From positions 1-55,360 of the forward strand of contig JAFYSZ010000004.1 in assembly GCA_017559135.1 (NCBI GenBank): 55,360 nucleotides of DNA. Reading direction: 5' to 3'. Made by a program: the position numbers and the translations under genes. Below, one piece after another: positions 18,505 to 26,045 of the stretch (position 1 is its first letter; each line of letters opens with the position of its first letter). The notes below the pieces were generated by a model that was not told the DNA's origin, did no database searches, and worked only from the letters and a program-made list of their open reading frames with translations. This DNA comes from Bacteroidales bacterium (GTDB lineage Bacteria; Bacteroidota; Bacteroidia; Bacteroidales; P3).

Positions 18505-19591
18505 ATGACAATAGACGAAGCAATCAAAACCTTTCAAGAAAGAGTAGCAACTCTAAGGAGGTGTCTTTGACGTAGATGACCTACAAAAAGAAATAGAACA
18601 AGCACAACAAAAAACACAAGCCCAAGACTTTTGGCAAGAACCAAAAGAAGCAGAAAAATTTCTAAAACAACTCAACGAAAAAAAAAGCCGTTTACAATCC
18701 TTTCTCACAGTAAACACGGCCTTTGAAGACTTCCAAGTATTAAAAGAATTTTATGACGAAGGCTCTGTTGAAGAAACAGAAGTCCAACAGAACATAGAAT
18801 CACTTACAACCCTAATAGAAGACTTGGAATTTAAGAATATGCTTTCCTCAGAAGAAGACAGACTATCAGCAATCATAACCATAAACGCAGGAGCAGGCGG
18901 AACAGAATCTTGTGATTGGGCAAGCATGCTGATGCGTATGTACTTACGATGGGCAGAAAAGAATAACTACAAACAATCCCAAGTAGACTATCAAGAAGGC
19001 GATGTAGCAGGAATCAAAAGCGTGAGTATAGAAATAGAAGGCGAGTACGCATACGGCTACCTCAAAGGAGAAAGCGGAGTACACCGACTTGTAAGACAAT
19101 CACCCTTCAATGCAGCAAACAAACGCCAAACCTCATTCGCTTCTGTCTATGTATATCCAATAATAGACGAAAACATAGAAATAAATATCAATCCTGCCGA
19201 CATAGAATGGGACACATTCCGTTCCTCAGGCCCAGGCGGACAAAACGTAAACAAAGTAGAAACAGCAGTACGCCTAAGATACAAACCTGAAAACATAGTA
19301 ATAGAGTGTCAACAAACCCGTTCGCAACTCCAAAACCGTGAAAAAGCAATGCAAATGTTACGTTCACAACTATATGAAATGGAGTTAAGAAAGAAAAAAG
19401 AAAAAATAGCCGAAATAGAAGGTAGTAAAAAGAAAATAGAATGGGGGAGCCAAATTCGTAACTATGTCTTACACCCATACAAATTAGTAAAAGACGTAAG
19501 AACCGGCGTAGAAACGACCGATACCACAGCAGTACTTGACGGAGAATTAGAACAATTCATCAAAGCCTTCCTAATGGAGTATGGAGACTAA
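18505..19591 (+). CDS. prfB: Peptide chain release factor 2 (programmed +1 frameshift)
   Basis: Translation starts at ATG 18505 and reaches an in-frame TGA at 18568-18570 after 21 codons. A +1 shift at CTT TGA C continues in the frame that starts with GAC at 18569 and ends at 19591, giving about 361 residues, the usual RF2 length. RF2 releases peptides at UGA and UAA. The recognition tripeptide SPF (in [11 protein letters not shown]) and the catalytic GGQ (in [11 protein letters not shown]) are present. RF2 shortage slows termination at the UGA and favours the shift, so the protein regulates its own synthesis. It follows dut by 6 bases and is closed by a strong terminator. Confidence 0.96.
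18553..18571 (+). promoter_or_regulatory. RF2 programmed frameshift site
   Basis: A Shine-Dalgarno-like AGGAGG (18556-18561) lies 3 bases before the slippery CTT (18565-18567), which is followed by TGA C. This is the canonical RF2 arrangement. The internal AGGAGG is notable because most starts in this genome lack such a sequence. Confidence 0.95.
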
Positions 19592-19631
19592 ATAAAGAGT
19601 TGTTTTTCTAAAAGCAATATTCATAAAAAAC

Positions 19632-19672
19632 AAAACGAGCGTTCGCAAAAGCAAGTCGAACGCTCGTTTTTC
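19632..19672 (+). terminator. Rho-independent terminator after prfB
   Basis: An 11-bp perfect stem, ACGAGCGTTCG (19635-19645) with CGAACGCTCGT (19657-19667), followed by a T run. It closes the dcw-dut-prfB transcript. Confidence 0.9.
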
Positions 19673-19710
19673 TTTACCTTATATATATAATATAGGTATA
19701 CTACGGAATT

Positions 19711-20029
19711 TTAATTTAACATTTCAATCAAATTAAATATCGAATCGTAAATAGACAAAGAGAAAACAATTGCCAATATTCCGAATACAATACTTATTAC
19801 TTCCAATACAATGCCAATTATTGAGGTTATCTTTCCCGCAACAAGCATTTTATTTCCTTTGTAAAGAGATGGATTCGCATTATATTGAGCCAACCCTTTG
19901 TTCGCAAATATTAAACCAACTATTCCGCAGGCTATTCCGATAAAAAAGGAATAGAAAATAATTGAACTAATACCTAAATGCAACTACCGAATTAGGGGCT
20001 GTTTCCTTATTTACAATATTTTGTTCCAT
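19711..20029 (-). pseudogene. Small DUF4190/CCC-motif-like membrane protein, frameshifted
   Basis: An ATG at 20029 encodes MEQNIVNKETAPNSVVA, then the frame fails. The expected continuation LGISSIIFYSFFIGIACG is in the next frame, running on to 19711 (starting at most at a TTG, 19983). Removing one T from the TTT near 19976-19978 would join them into about 106 residues with two or three hydrophobic helices and a conserved-looking ANKGLAQYNANP. The family is small Bacteroidota membrane proteins of unknown function. The break could be a real mutation or a sequencing error in the T run. It lies 3 bases after the next gene upstream, so the two form an operon. Confidence 0.6.
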
Positions 20030-20032
20030 AGT

Positions 20033-20251
20033 TTAATTATTTCTTTTTTGCATATATTTTGCAAACGATATTAAATCTTCATATCTTGGAAAATATCTCT
20101 CAAATTCTTCATCGGTCATTACTTCACGAAAATCTAATTCTTCAAGCTGATTTTCTATTGTTTCAAAAACTATTTCGTAGAATCTTACATCATCACAAGG
20201 GTGTCCATTATTTATTTCTACGAATTGTTTTAAACTTTCTTTTGGTTCCAT
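20033..20251 (-). CDS. Small acidic protein of unknown function
   Basis: An ATG at 20251 gives 72 residues beginning MEPKESLKQFVEINNG; an in-frame GTG at 20281 would add ten. The product is acidic and predicted helical, without signal or membrane segments, and ends EDLISFAKYMQKRNN. I do not recognise a family. It precedes the frameshifted membrane-protein gene on the same strand, 3 bases apart. It is the first gene downstream of structured RNA copy 2 (148 bases from the core), so that RNA could be its leader. Confidence 0.55.
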   Translation of the reverse strand: MEPKESLKQFVEINNGHPCDDVRFYEIVFETIENQLEELDFREVMTDEEFERYFPRYEDLISFAKYMQKRNN

Positions 20252-20398
20252 CTTTTTAATACCCTGATTCGTGTCGGGCACAACTTTTAATTTGACTTAA
20301 TACTTATTTCCTTTGATTGCCCAAGTCCCAAATGGCGATATATTATTTCTTTTCTTTGACTTCAAAACATAAAAAAACGTGGGACATTTTTCCTATTA

Positions 20399-20622
20399 TT
20401 CTATGAGGTTCTCGACTACCTAACTAATCAAATAAGAAAAGCCCACGAAATCATCGTGAGCGTTTTGACTTATCTTTTGATTAGTTTTTGGATGAAATTG
20501 TCGAGATTTCATAGAATAATCAATAAGCAAAAACGCTTTTATATGTCGTTAAAATTTAACTAAGTCTTAATAATATTCTTTTGTTTGCCGTTTCCTCCTT
20601 TTTTTATTTGGTTTCTGTTTAC
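20399..20622 (-). ncRNA. Putative structured RNA, copy 2
   Basis: Read on the minus strand, a leader with AAAGGAGG near 20594-20601 leads to a 118-nt core (20516 down to 20399), the same length as copy 1. The pairs, in plus coordinates, are 20399-20406 with 20509-20516 (TTCTATGA/TCATAGAA), 20410-20416 with 20500-20506 (TCTCGAC/GTCGAGA), 20422-20432 with 20476-20486 (AACTAATCAAA/TTTGATTAGTT), and hairpin 20436-20448 with 20454-20466. The three outer stems carry compensatory differences from copy 1; the inner hairpin and an unpaired AGGTAG are identical. A T run at about 20370-20376 follows on the minus strand and may end the transcript, but no perfect terminator stem precedes it. Whether it is a free sRNA or the leader of the 20251-19711 operon is open. 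Confidence 0.65.
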
Positions 20623-20627
20623 AAAAG

Positions 20628-20658
20628 CAAAGATACAAAACTTTAAAATATCTGCAAA
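20628..20658 (-). promoter_or_regulatory. Promoter of structured RNA copy 2
   Basis: On the minus strand TTTG (20658-20655), exactly 19 bases, then TATCTTTG (20635-20628): a full Bacteroidetes consensus promoter pointing into the structured RNA. Predicted start is near 20622. Confidence 0.75.
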
Positions 20659-20778
20659 TTTTTCTCCTGCAAAGACGCAAAGAATGCAATGAGCTTTGAG
20701 ATTTTTTAAGCAACTCTCGGCTTACGGCAAACAAGGGTTAAGAGAATTTTCTCTTTGTCTTAAAAAAATTAAATGCCG

Positions 20779-20905
20779 TGATACGACTAATATCACAAAG
20801 TGATACGATGCGTATCATCAAATGATACAATATGTACTATATTATGATATGAGTTGTATCGCTAAGTGATACAACTCATATCAATAAGTAAAAATTTTTT
20901 GATAC
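20779..20905. repeat. 22-bp-period palindromic repeat array
   Basis: TGATAC or TGATAT begins at 20779, 20801, 20823, 20845 and 20867, exactly 22 bp apart, with a last TGATAC at 20900. Units tend to have an internal dyad (TGATAC...GTATCA). Units four and five together form a perfect 16-bp inverted repeat, 20845-20860 with 20868-20883, around a 7-base loop. The array lies between the structured-RNA promoter and the DUF6078 gene and looks like a multi-site operator or iteron. The bases between 20659 and 20778 show nothing else. Confidence 0.7.
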
Positions 20906-20960
20906 GGTTTTATACTTTTTTTTGTCTTTGAAACGTTGTTATTATATAAAGCGTAATGTT

Positions 20961-21386
20961 ATGGAAATGAAGGATTTTGATTTTGAAAAGAGACCTTTGG
21001 GTTATTTTAATTGTCTAAGCGATTCTTGTCCGCTTGCAGAAAAATGTCTTCGTCGTATTTCGGCAAGGTATAGCGAAGAAAATGATGAGATTTTTAGGGT
21101 TGTGAACCATAGATTGCTTGATGAAAATAATTGCAAATACTATGTTGAGGACAAGAAAGTTGATGTGGCGTATGGTATGACAAAGTCTTTTGAGGAGGTA
21201 AAGGCGAAAGATATTGTTCAAATCAGAAAAAGTCTGCATAATTACTTTGGATATGCAGAGTATTACCGCAGAAGAAATGCGTCAAAGCCGATTACACCGA
21301 AAGAACAAGAGGTTATCAAAAATATTTTTGCTGATTTTGGTTACGATATTGCCTTTGATAAGATTATTAAAGAGACTTTGTGGTAA
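20961..21386 (+). CDS. DUF6078-like protein
   Basis: The ATG at 20961 (MEMKDFDFEKRPLGYFNCL) gives 141 residues; an upstream in-frame start at 20922 would lie almost inside the repeat array. The N-terminal part has a Cys pattern (NCLSDSCPLAEKCLRRI) typical of a Bacteroidales family annotated as DUF6078, with a later NNCKYY. The rest is charged and helical and no catalytic motif is visible. The function is unknown. It is soluble and probably metal-binding or redox-active given the cysteines (inference). It precedes the RhuM gene, which has its own promoter-like box. Confidence 0.6.
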   Translation: MEMKDFDFEKRPLGYFNCLSDSCPLAEKCLRRISARYSEENDEIFRVVNHRLLDENNCKYYVEDKKVDVAYGMTKSFEEVKAKDIVQIRKSLHNYFGYAEYYRRRNASKPITPKEQEVIKNIFADFGYDIAFDKIIKETLW

Positions 21387-21394
21387 AAAAATCG

Positions 21395-21402
21395 TATCTT
21401 TG
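21395..21402 (+). promoter_or_regulatory. -7 box of the RhuM gene
   Basis: TATCTTTG, 38 bases before the RhuM start. A TTTG occurs 14 bases upstream, shorter than the usual 19. The surrounding GTATCTTTGTACCGATA is repeated exactly before the GH35 gene. Confidence 0.5.
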
Positions 21403-21440
21403 TACCGATAGAAATAAGAATAATACACCTATAATACAAA

Positions 21441-22457
21441 ATGCAAGAAAGCAATATCATAATATATAATACCGAAGATGGTAAAGCAAATGTTGTTTTG
21501 TATGCCAAAGATGGTAATATTTGGATGAATCAAAATCAGTTGGCAGAACTTTTTGACACCTCTAAGCAAAATATAGGACAACACATAGATAACATATTGT
21601 CAGAAAAAGAATTAGATAAAAATTCAGTTGTAAAGAATTACTTTACAACTGCTTCTGATGGTAAGAATTATAATGTTACGTTTTATTCTCTTGATATGAT
21701 TTTGGCGATTGGATTTAGGGTTAGGAGTAAACGAGGAACGCAATTTCGTATTTGGGCTAATCGTAATTTAAAAGAGTTTATGGTAAAAGGATTCTTAATA
21801 GATGATGAACGATTAAAGAATCCTGATGGACGTCCTGATTATTTTGACGAGTTGTTGGAAAGAATTAGGGATATTCGTGCAAGCGAAAAACGATTTTATC
21901 AAAAGGTTAGAGATTTATTATCGTTGAGTAGTGATTATGATAAGACGGATAAAAGCACTCAAATGTTTTTTGCCGAAACTCAAAATAAGTTGCTCTATGC
22001 TGTTACTCATCAAACAGCGGCAGAAATTATTGTTAGCCGTGCTGATGCAACACAACCAAATATGGCACTTACGTCTTGGAAAGGAGCAGTAGTGCGTAAG
22101 CAAGATATTTATACTGCTAAGAATTATCTGAAAGACGATGAAATAGATATGTTGAATAGATTGACTGTGTTGTTTCTTGATTCGGCAGAGTTGCGAGTAA
22201 AAGAACGAAAAGATTTAACGTTAAATTATTGGCGAAATAATGTAGATTTACTTCTCAATTTTCAAAACAAAGACGTCTTGAAAGATGCAGGTAGTATTTC
22301 TAATGTACAGATGGAGCAAATAGTAGATGCAGTTTATGAAGAATTTAATAATCGCAGAAAACTTTATGCAATTGAGCAAGCAAATAAAGAAGAAAAAGAG
22401 GATTTGTTTGCAGTAGAAAAACTTCTTAAACAACGCAAAACAAAAAACTATCAATGA
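21441..22457 (+). CDS. RhuM family virulence-type protein
   Basis: A 338-residue protein of the RhuM family (Virulence_RhuM), first named from a Salmonella pathogenicity island. The N-terminal half has the characteristic IWMNQNQLAELFDTSKQNIGQHI helix-turn-helix-like part, then YSLDMILAIGFRVRSKRGTQFRIWA. The C-terminal half is helical and charged. Members are often mobile accessory genes and are thought to bind DNA; no catalytic activity is established. It lies between DUF6078 and the galactosidase, in the part of the window that looks most accessory. Confidence 0.85.
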   Translation: MQESNIIIYNTEDGKANVVLYAKDGNIWMNQNQLAELFDTSKQNIGQHIDNILSEKELDKNSVVKNYFTTASDGKNYNVTFYSLDMILAIGFRVRSKRGTQFRIWANRNLKEFMVKGFLIDDERLKNPDGRPDYFDELLERIRDIRASEKRFYQKVRDLLSLSSDYDKTDKSTQMFFAETQNKLLYAVTHQTAAEIIVSRADATQPNMALTSWKGAVVRKQDIYTAKNYLKDDEIDMLNRLTVLFLDSAELRVKERKDLTLNYWRNNVDLLLNFQNKDVLKDAGSISNVQMEQIVDAVYEEFNNRRKLYAIEQANKEEKEDLFAVEKLLKQRKTKNYQ

Positions 22458-22474
22458 TAATTTCTATTATTTTG

Positions 22475-22482
22475 TATCTTTG
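22475..22482 (+). promoter_or_regulatory. -7 box of the GH35 gene
   Basis: TATCTTTG within a 17-base segment identical to that before RhuM, 33 bases before the GH35 start. No TTTG at the normal spacing. Confidence 0.5.
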
Positions 22483-22515
22483 TACCGATATAAACAAGTA
22501 TAAATAGAATTTTGT

Positions 22516-24396
22516 ATGAGAAAATTATATTGTCTTTTGTTGCTTTTGGCTTTATTGCCGATTGGAACGTTTGCTCAAAAGAAGTTTTCTTTTGAAATCA
22601 AGGATGGTGATTTTTATTTGAATGGTAAAGCGACTCCAATCTATTCGGGAGAAATGCATTACTCGCGTATTCCTCACGAATATTGGCGTCATAGATTTCA
22701 AATGATGAAAGCAATGGGCTTAAATGCTGTTGCTACTTATGTTTTTTGGAATTGGCACGAGACAGAGCAAGGTAAATGGGATTTTGAGGGCGATAAGGAT
22801 TTGGCAGAGTACATAAAAATTGCGGGAGAGGAAGGCTTGATGGTGATTCTTCGTCCCGGACCATACGTTTGTGCAGAGTGGGAGTTTGGAGGTTATCCTT
22901 GGTGGTTGCAAAACATTGAGGGTATGGAAATTCGCCGCGATAATGAGCAATTTTTGAAATACACTAAGCTTTATATTGAAAGACTATATAAAGAAGTTGG
23001 GCATTTGCAATGTACGAAAGGTGGACCTATTGTAATGGTTCAATGCGAAAATGAATTTGGTTCTTACGTTTCGCAACGTACAGACATAAGTTTAGAGGAG
23101 CATCGTGCGTATAATGCGAAGATAAAACAGCAATTGATTGATGCAGGATTTGATGTTCCTATGTTTACTTCTGATGGTAGTTGGTTATTTGAAGGAGGTA
23201 GCACTCCGGGAGCACTTCCTACTGCAAACGGTGAAAGCAATATTGAGAATTTGAAAAAGGTTGTCAATAAATATCACGATGGCAAAGGTCCTTATATGGT
23301 GGCTGAATTTTATTCTGGTTGGTTATCTCATTGGGCAGAGCCGTTTCCGCAAATTCCTGCTTCAAGTGTTGCTCGTCAAACAGAGGAATATTTGAAGAAT
23401 GATGTATCTTTTAATTTTTATATGGTGCATGGAGGTACTAATTTTGCCTTTACAAGTGGTGCAAATTATGATAAAAGACGTGATATTCAGCCAGATTTAA
23501 CAAGTTATGACTATGATGCTCCTATAAGTGAGGCAGGTTGGGCTACTGTAAAATATGATTCTATCCGCAATGTTATGAAAAAATATGTAAAAAATGTTCC
23601 TGATGTGCCAAATGCTATGTCTGTTATTGAAATTCCTTCAATCAAATTGAATAAAGTAGCAGATGTTTTGGGATATTCTTCTCTTATAAAGCCTGTTCTT
23701 GGAGATAATCCTATGACTTTTGAAGAATTGAATCAAGGATATGGATATGTACTTTATTCTCGTCATTTCAAACACCCGATAAGTGGAACGCTTGCTATAA
23801 ATGGTTTGCGTGATTATGCTGTGATTTACATTGATGGCGAAAAAGTTGGGGAACTAAATCGTAATACACAAACTTACGAAATGGAAATCAATATTCCATT
23901 TAATGCAACCTTACAAATCTTGGTGGAAAATATGGGACGCATAAACTATGGTAGCGAAATAGTTCATAATACCAAAGGAATAATTAGTCCGATTACTATT
24001 GCGGGTCAAGAAATCAAAGGAGAATGGGAAATGTATCAATTGCCTATGAATGAGATGCCTGATTTTGCTAAGTTGGGAAGCAGAAATGTGTTAAAGAATG
24101 GTAGTTCGCAAGCAAATCGTTTAAAAGATTGTCCTGTTTTCTATGAAGGTAGTTTTATCCTTGATGAAATCGGTGATACTTTTATTGATATGGAAGATTG
24201 GGGAAAAGGTATTGTCTTTATAAATGGACACAATATTGGTCGCTATTGGAAAGTAGGTCCACAACAAACTCTTTATATTCCTGGCGTTTGGTTGAAGAAA
24301 GGAGAAAATAGAATTGTGATTTTTGAGCAACTAAACGAAAATCCTATGATGGAAATAAAAACTGTAAAAACTCCTGTATTGAAAAATTTGAAATAA
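22516..24396 (+). CDS. Secreted GH35 beta-galactosidase
   Basis: A 626-residue protein with a signal peptide (about residues 1-20, cut near TFAQ). The GH35 barrel shows YSGEMHYSRIPHEYWRHR, RPGPYVCAEWEFGG, the acid/base Glu180 in CENEFGSY and the nucleophile Glu264 in MVAEFYSGW. C-terminal beta-sandwich domains follow, with GIVFINGHNIGRYW typical of the family. It hydrolyses terminal beta-galactosides from glycans, acting in the periplasm or outer membrane. No SusC/SusD genes are adjacent, so it is a lone enzyme rather than part of a visible utilisation locus. A shared terminator lies right after it. Confidence 0.93.
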   Translation: MRKLYCLLLLLALLPIGTFAQKKFSFEIKDGDFYLNGKATPIYSGEMHYSRIPHEYWRHRFQMMKAMGLNAVATYVFWNWHETEQGKWDFEGDKDLAEYIKIAGEEGLMVILRPGPYVCAEWEFGGYPWWLQNIEGMEIRRDNEQFLKYTKLYIERLYKEVGHLQCTKGGPIVMVQCENEFGSYVSQRTDISLEEHRAYNAKIKQQLIDAGFDVPMFTSDGSWLFEGGSTPGALPTANGESNIENLKKVVNKYHDGKGPYMVAEFYSGWLSHWAEPFPQIPASSVARQTEEYLKNDVSFNFYMVHGGTNFAFTSGANYDKRRDIQPDLTSYDYDAPISEAGWATVKYDSIRNVMKKYVKNVPDVPNAMSVIEIPSIKLNKVADVLGYSSLIKPVLGDNPMTFEELNQGYGYVLYSRHFKHPISGTLAINGLRDYAVIYIDGEKVGELNRNTQTYEMEINIPFNATLQILVENMGRINYGSEIVHNTKGIISPITIAGQEIKGEWEMYQLPMNEMPDFAKLGSRNVLKNGSSQANRLKDCPVFYEGSFILDEIGDTFIDMEDWGKGIVFINGHNIGRYWKVGPQQTLYIPGVWLKKGENRIVIFEQLNENPMMEIKTVKTPVLKNLK

Positions 24397-24428
24397 AAAA
24401 AGCGAAGAATTTTTTCTTCGCTTTTTTT
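24395..24428. terminator. Bidirectional terminator between GH35 gene and proS
   Basis: AGCGAAGAA (24401-24409) pairs with TTCTTCGCT (24414-24422), flanked by A and T runs, so it can serve both converging genes. Confidence 0.88.
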
Positions 24429-24433
24429 ATTTT

Positions 24434-25912
24434 TTAGTATGCTTTTGCAAATATTACTCTTCGATGTGAAGGTTTGCCTGTTAGAATACATTTGCCTTCT
24501 TCCTCTTCTGCGTCAAAAGGTATGCAACGTATTGTGGCTTTTGTTAGTTCTTTGATTTTTTCTTCTGTTTCTGGTGTTCCGTCCCAGTGAGCAGAAATGA
24601 AACCTCCTTCGTTTTCTAATATGTTTACAAACTCTTCCCAAGTGTTTGCTTTTCTTGTGTTTTCTTCTCTAAATGTTTTTGCTTTTTGGAAAAGGTTTGC
24701 TTGAATTTCTTCTAACAATCTTTCTATTGTTGCAACGGCATCTTCTACTGCAATGGTTTGTTTTTCTAATGTATCACGTCTTGCTATTTCGCATTTGCCT
24801 TCTGCCAAGTCTCTTGCACCCATTGTTAAACGTACAGGTACGCCTTTGAATTCGTATTCGCTGAATTTCCAACCTGGTTTGTATTCTCTGCGGTCGTCAA
24901 ACTTAATACTTATGCCTTTTGCTTTGAGTTCTGATTGGATTCTTGCTACTTCGGCGTTTATTTTTTCGCATTCTTCTTCTGTTTTGAAGATTGGAACGAT
25001 TGCTACTTGGATTGGAGCAAGTTTTGGTGGAAGTACTAATCCGTTGTCATCGGAATGCGACATTATTAAGGCTCCCATAAGTCTTGTTGATACACCCCAA
25101 GATGTTGCCCACACGTATTCTAATTTGTTTTCTTTGGATAGGAATTTTACGTCAAAGGCTTTTGCGAAGTTTTGTCCAAGAAAATGTGAGGTTCCTGCTT
25201 GTAATGCTTTTTTGTCTTGCATCATCGCTTCTATACAATAAGTATCTATTGCTCCTGCAAAGCGTTCGTTTGGTGATTTAACTCCTTTCAAAACAGGCAT
25301 CGCCATATAGTTTTCTGCAAAGTCTGCATAAACTTCCAACATTTTCTTTGTTTCTTCTACTGCTTCGCTTTCTGTTGCGTGTGCGGTGTGTCCTTCTTGC
25401 CAAAGAAATTCTGCTGTTCTTAAAAACATACGTGTACGCATTTCCCAACGTACTACGTTTGCCCATTGATTGCAAAGGATTGGTAGATCTCGATATGATT
25501 TTATCCAACCTTTGTATGTATCCCATATTATGGTTTCAGAAGTTGGTCGTACAATAAGTTCTTCTTCTAATCTTGCATCTGGGTCTGGTTCCAAGCCTTT
25601 TGAACCATCTCTTTTTGGTTTTAAGCGGTGGTGAGTAACGACTGCACATTCTTTTGCAAAGCCTTCTACGTGTTCTGCTTCTTTTTCAAAGAATGATTTT
25701 GGAATAAAAAGTGGAAAGTATGCGTTTTGGTGTCCTGTTTCTTTGAACATACGATCTAATTCGTCTCTCATCTTTTCCCAAATTGCATATCCGTAGGGTT
25801 TTATCACCATACAACCTCTTACTGATGAGTTTTCTGCTAAATCTGCTCTAACTACTAATTCATTATACCATTCTGAGTAGTTTTCGGAGCGTTTTACAAA
25901 ATCTTTTGCCAT
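24434..25912 (-). CDS. proS: Prolyl-tRNA synthetase (archaeal/eukaryal-like type)
   Basis: A 492-residue class II aminoacyl-tRNA synthetase that charges tRNA-Pro. The N-terminus [26 protein letters not shown], the motif 2 region [26 protein letters not shown] and the end in a Cys-containing domain ([20 protein letters not shown]) identify the shorter type that lacks the bacterial editing insertion. This type is usual in Bacteroidota. It converges on the GH35 gene. A TATCTTTG box on the minus strand at 26006-25999 could drive it, but without a -33 element. Confidence 0.95.
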   Translation of the reverse strand: MAKDFVKRSENYSEWYNELVVRADLAENSSVRGCMVIKPYGYAIWEKMRDELDRMFKETGHQNAYFPLFIPKSFFEKEAEHVEGFAKECAVVTHHRLKPKRDGSKGLEPDPDARLEEELIVRPTSETIIWDTYKGWIKSYRDLPILCNQWANVVRWEMRTRMFLRTAEFLWQEGHTAHATESEAVEETKKMLEVYADFAENYMAMPVLKGVKSPNERFAGAIDTYCIEAMMQDKKALQAGTSHFLGQNFAKAFDVKFLSKENKLEYVWATSWGVSTRLMGALIMSHSDDNGLVLPPKLAPIQVAIVPIFKTEEECEKINAEVARIQSELKAKGISIKFDDRREYKPGWKFSEYEFKGVPVRLTMGARDLAEGKCEIARRDTLEKQTIAVEDAVATIERLLEEIQANLFQKAKTFREENTRKANTWEEFVNILENEGGFISAHWDGTPETEEKIKELTKATIRCIPFDAEEEEGKCILTGKPSHRRVIFAKAY

Positions 25913-25950
25913 ATTTATACAACTTTTTATCTCTATTTAACGTTTAATTA

Positions 25951-25981
25951 TTTGCAAGACAAAAAAATCTTTGTATTTTTG
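25951..25981 (+). promoter_or_regulatory. Promoter of the His-rich lipoprotein gene
   Basis: TTTG (25951-25954), 19 bases, TATTTTTG (25974-25981): full consensus. An AAAAGGAG sequence stands before the ATG at 26046, so this start also has a Shine-Dalgarno-like site. Confidence 0.7.
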
Positions 25982-26045
25982 TCTTTTCAAATATGTTGCA
26001 AAGATACAAATATTTTATTAACATTTTTTAGAAAAGGAGTTTATT

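Noticed and set aside
3404..19591. Replication origin or terminus as the cause of the composition change.
   Set aside because: The skew returns to T/G-rich in RhuM and GH35 on the same strand, so it follows genes rather than position.
20326..20385. Hairpin GTCCCA/TGGGAC upstream of the small minus-strand gene.
   Set aside because: Only 6 bp with a loop of about 48 bases; expected by chance.
354..20905. The arrays being templated by the structured RNA, since ATGAAA-like strings occur in both.
   Set aside because: The matches are short and A+T-rich, and the 20779 array does not match at all.
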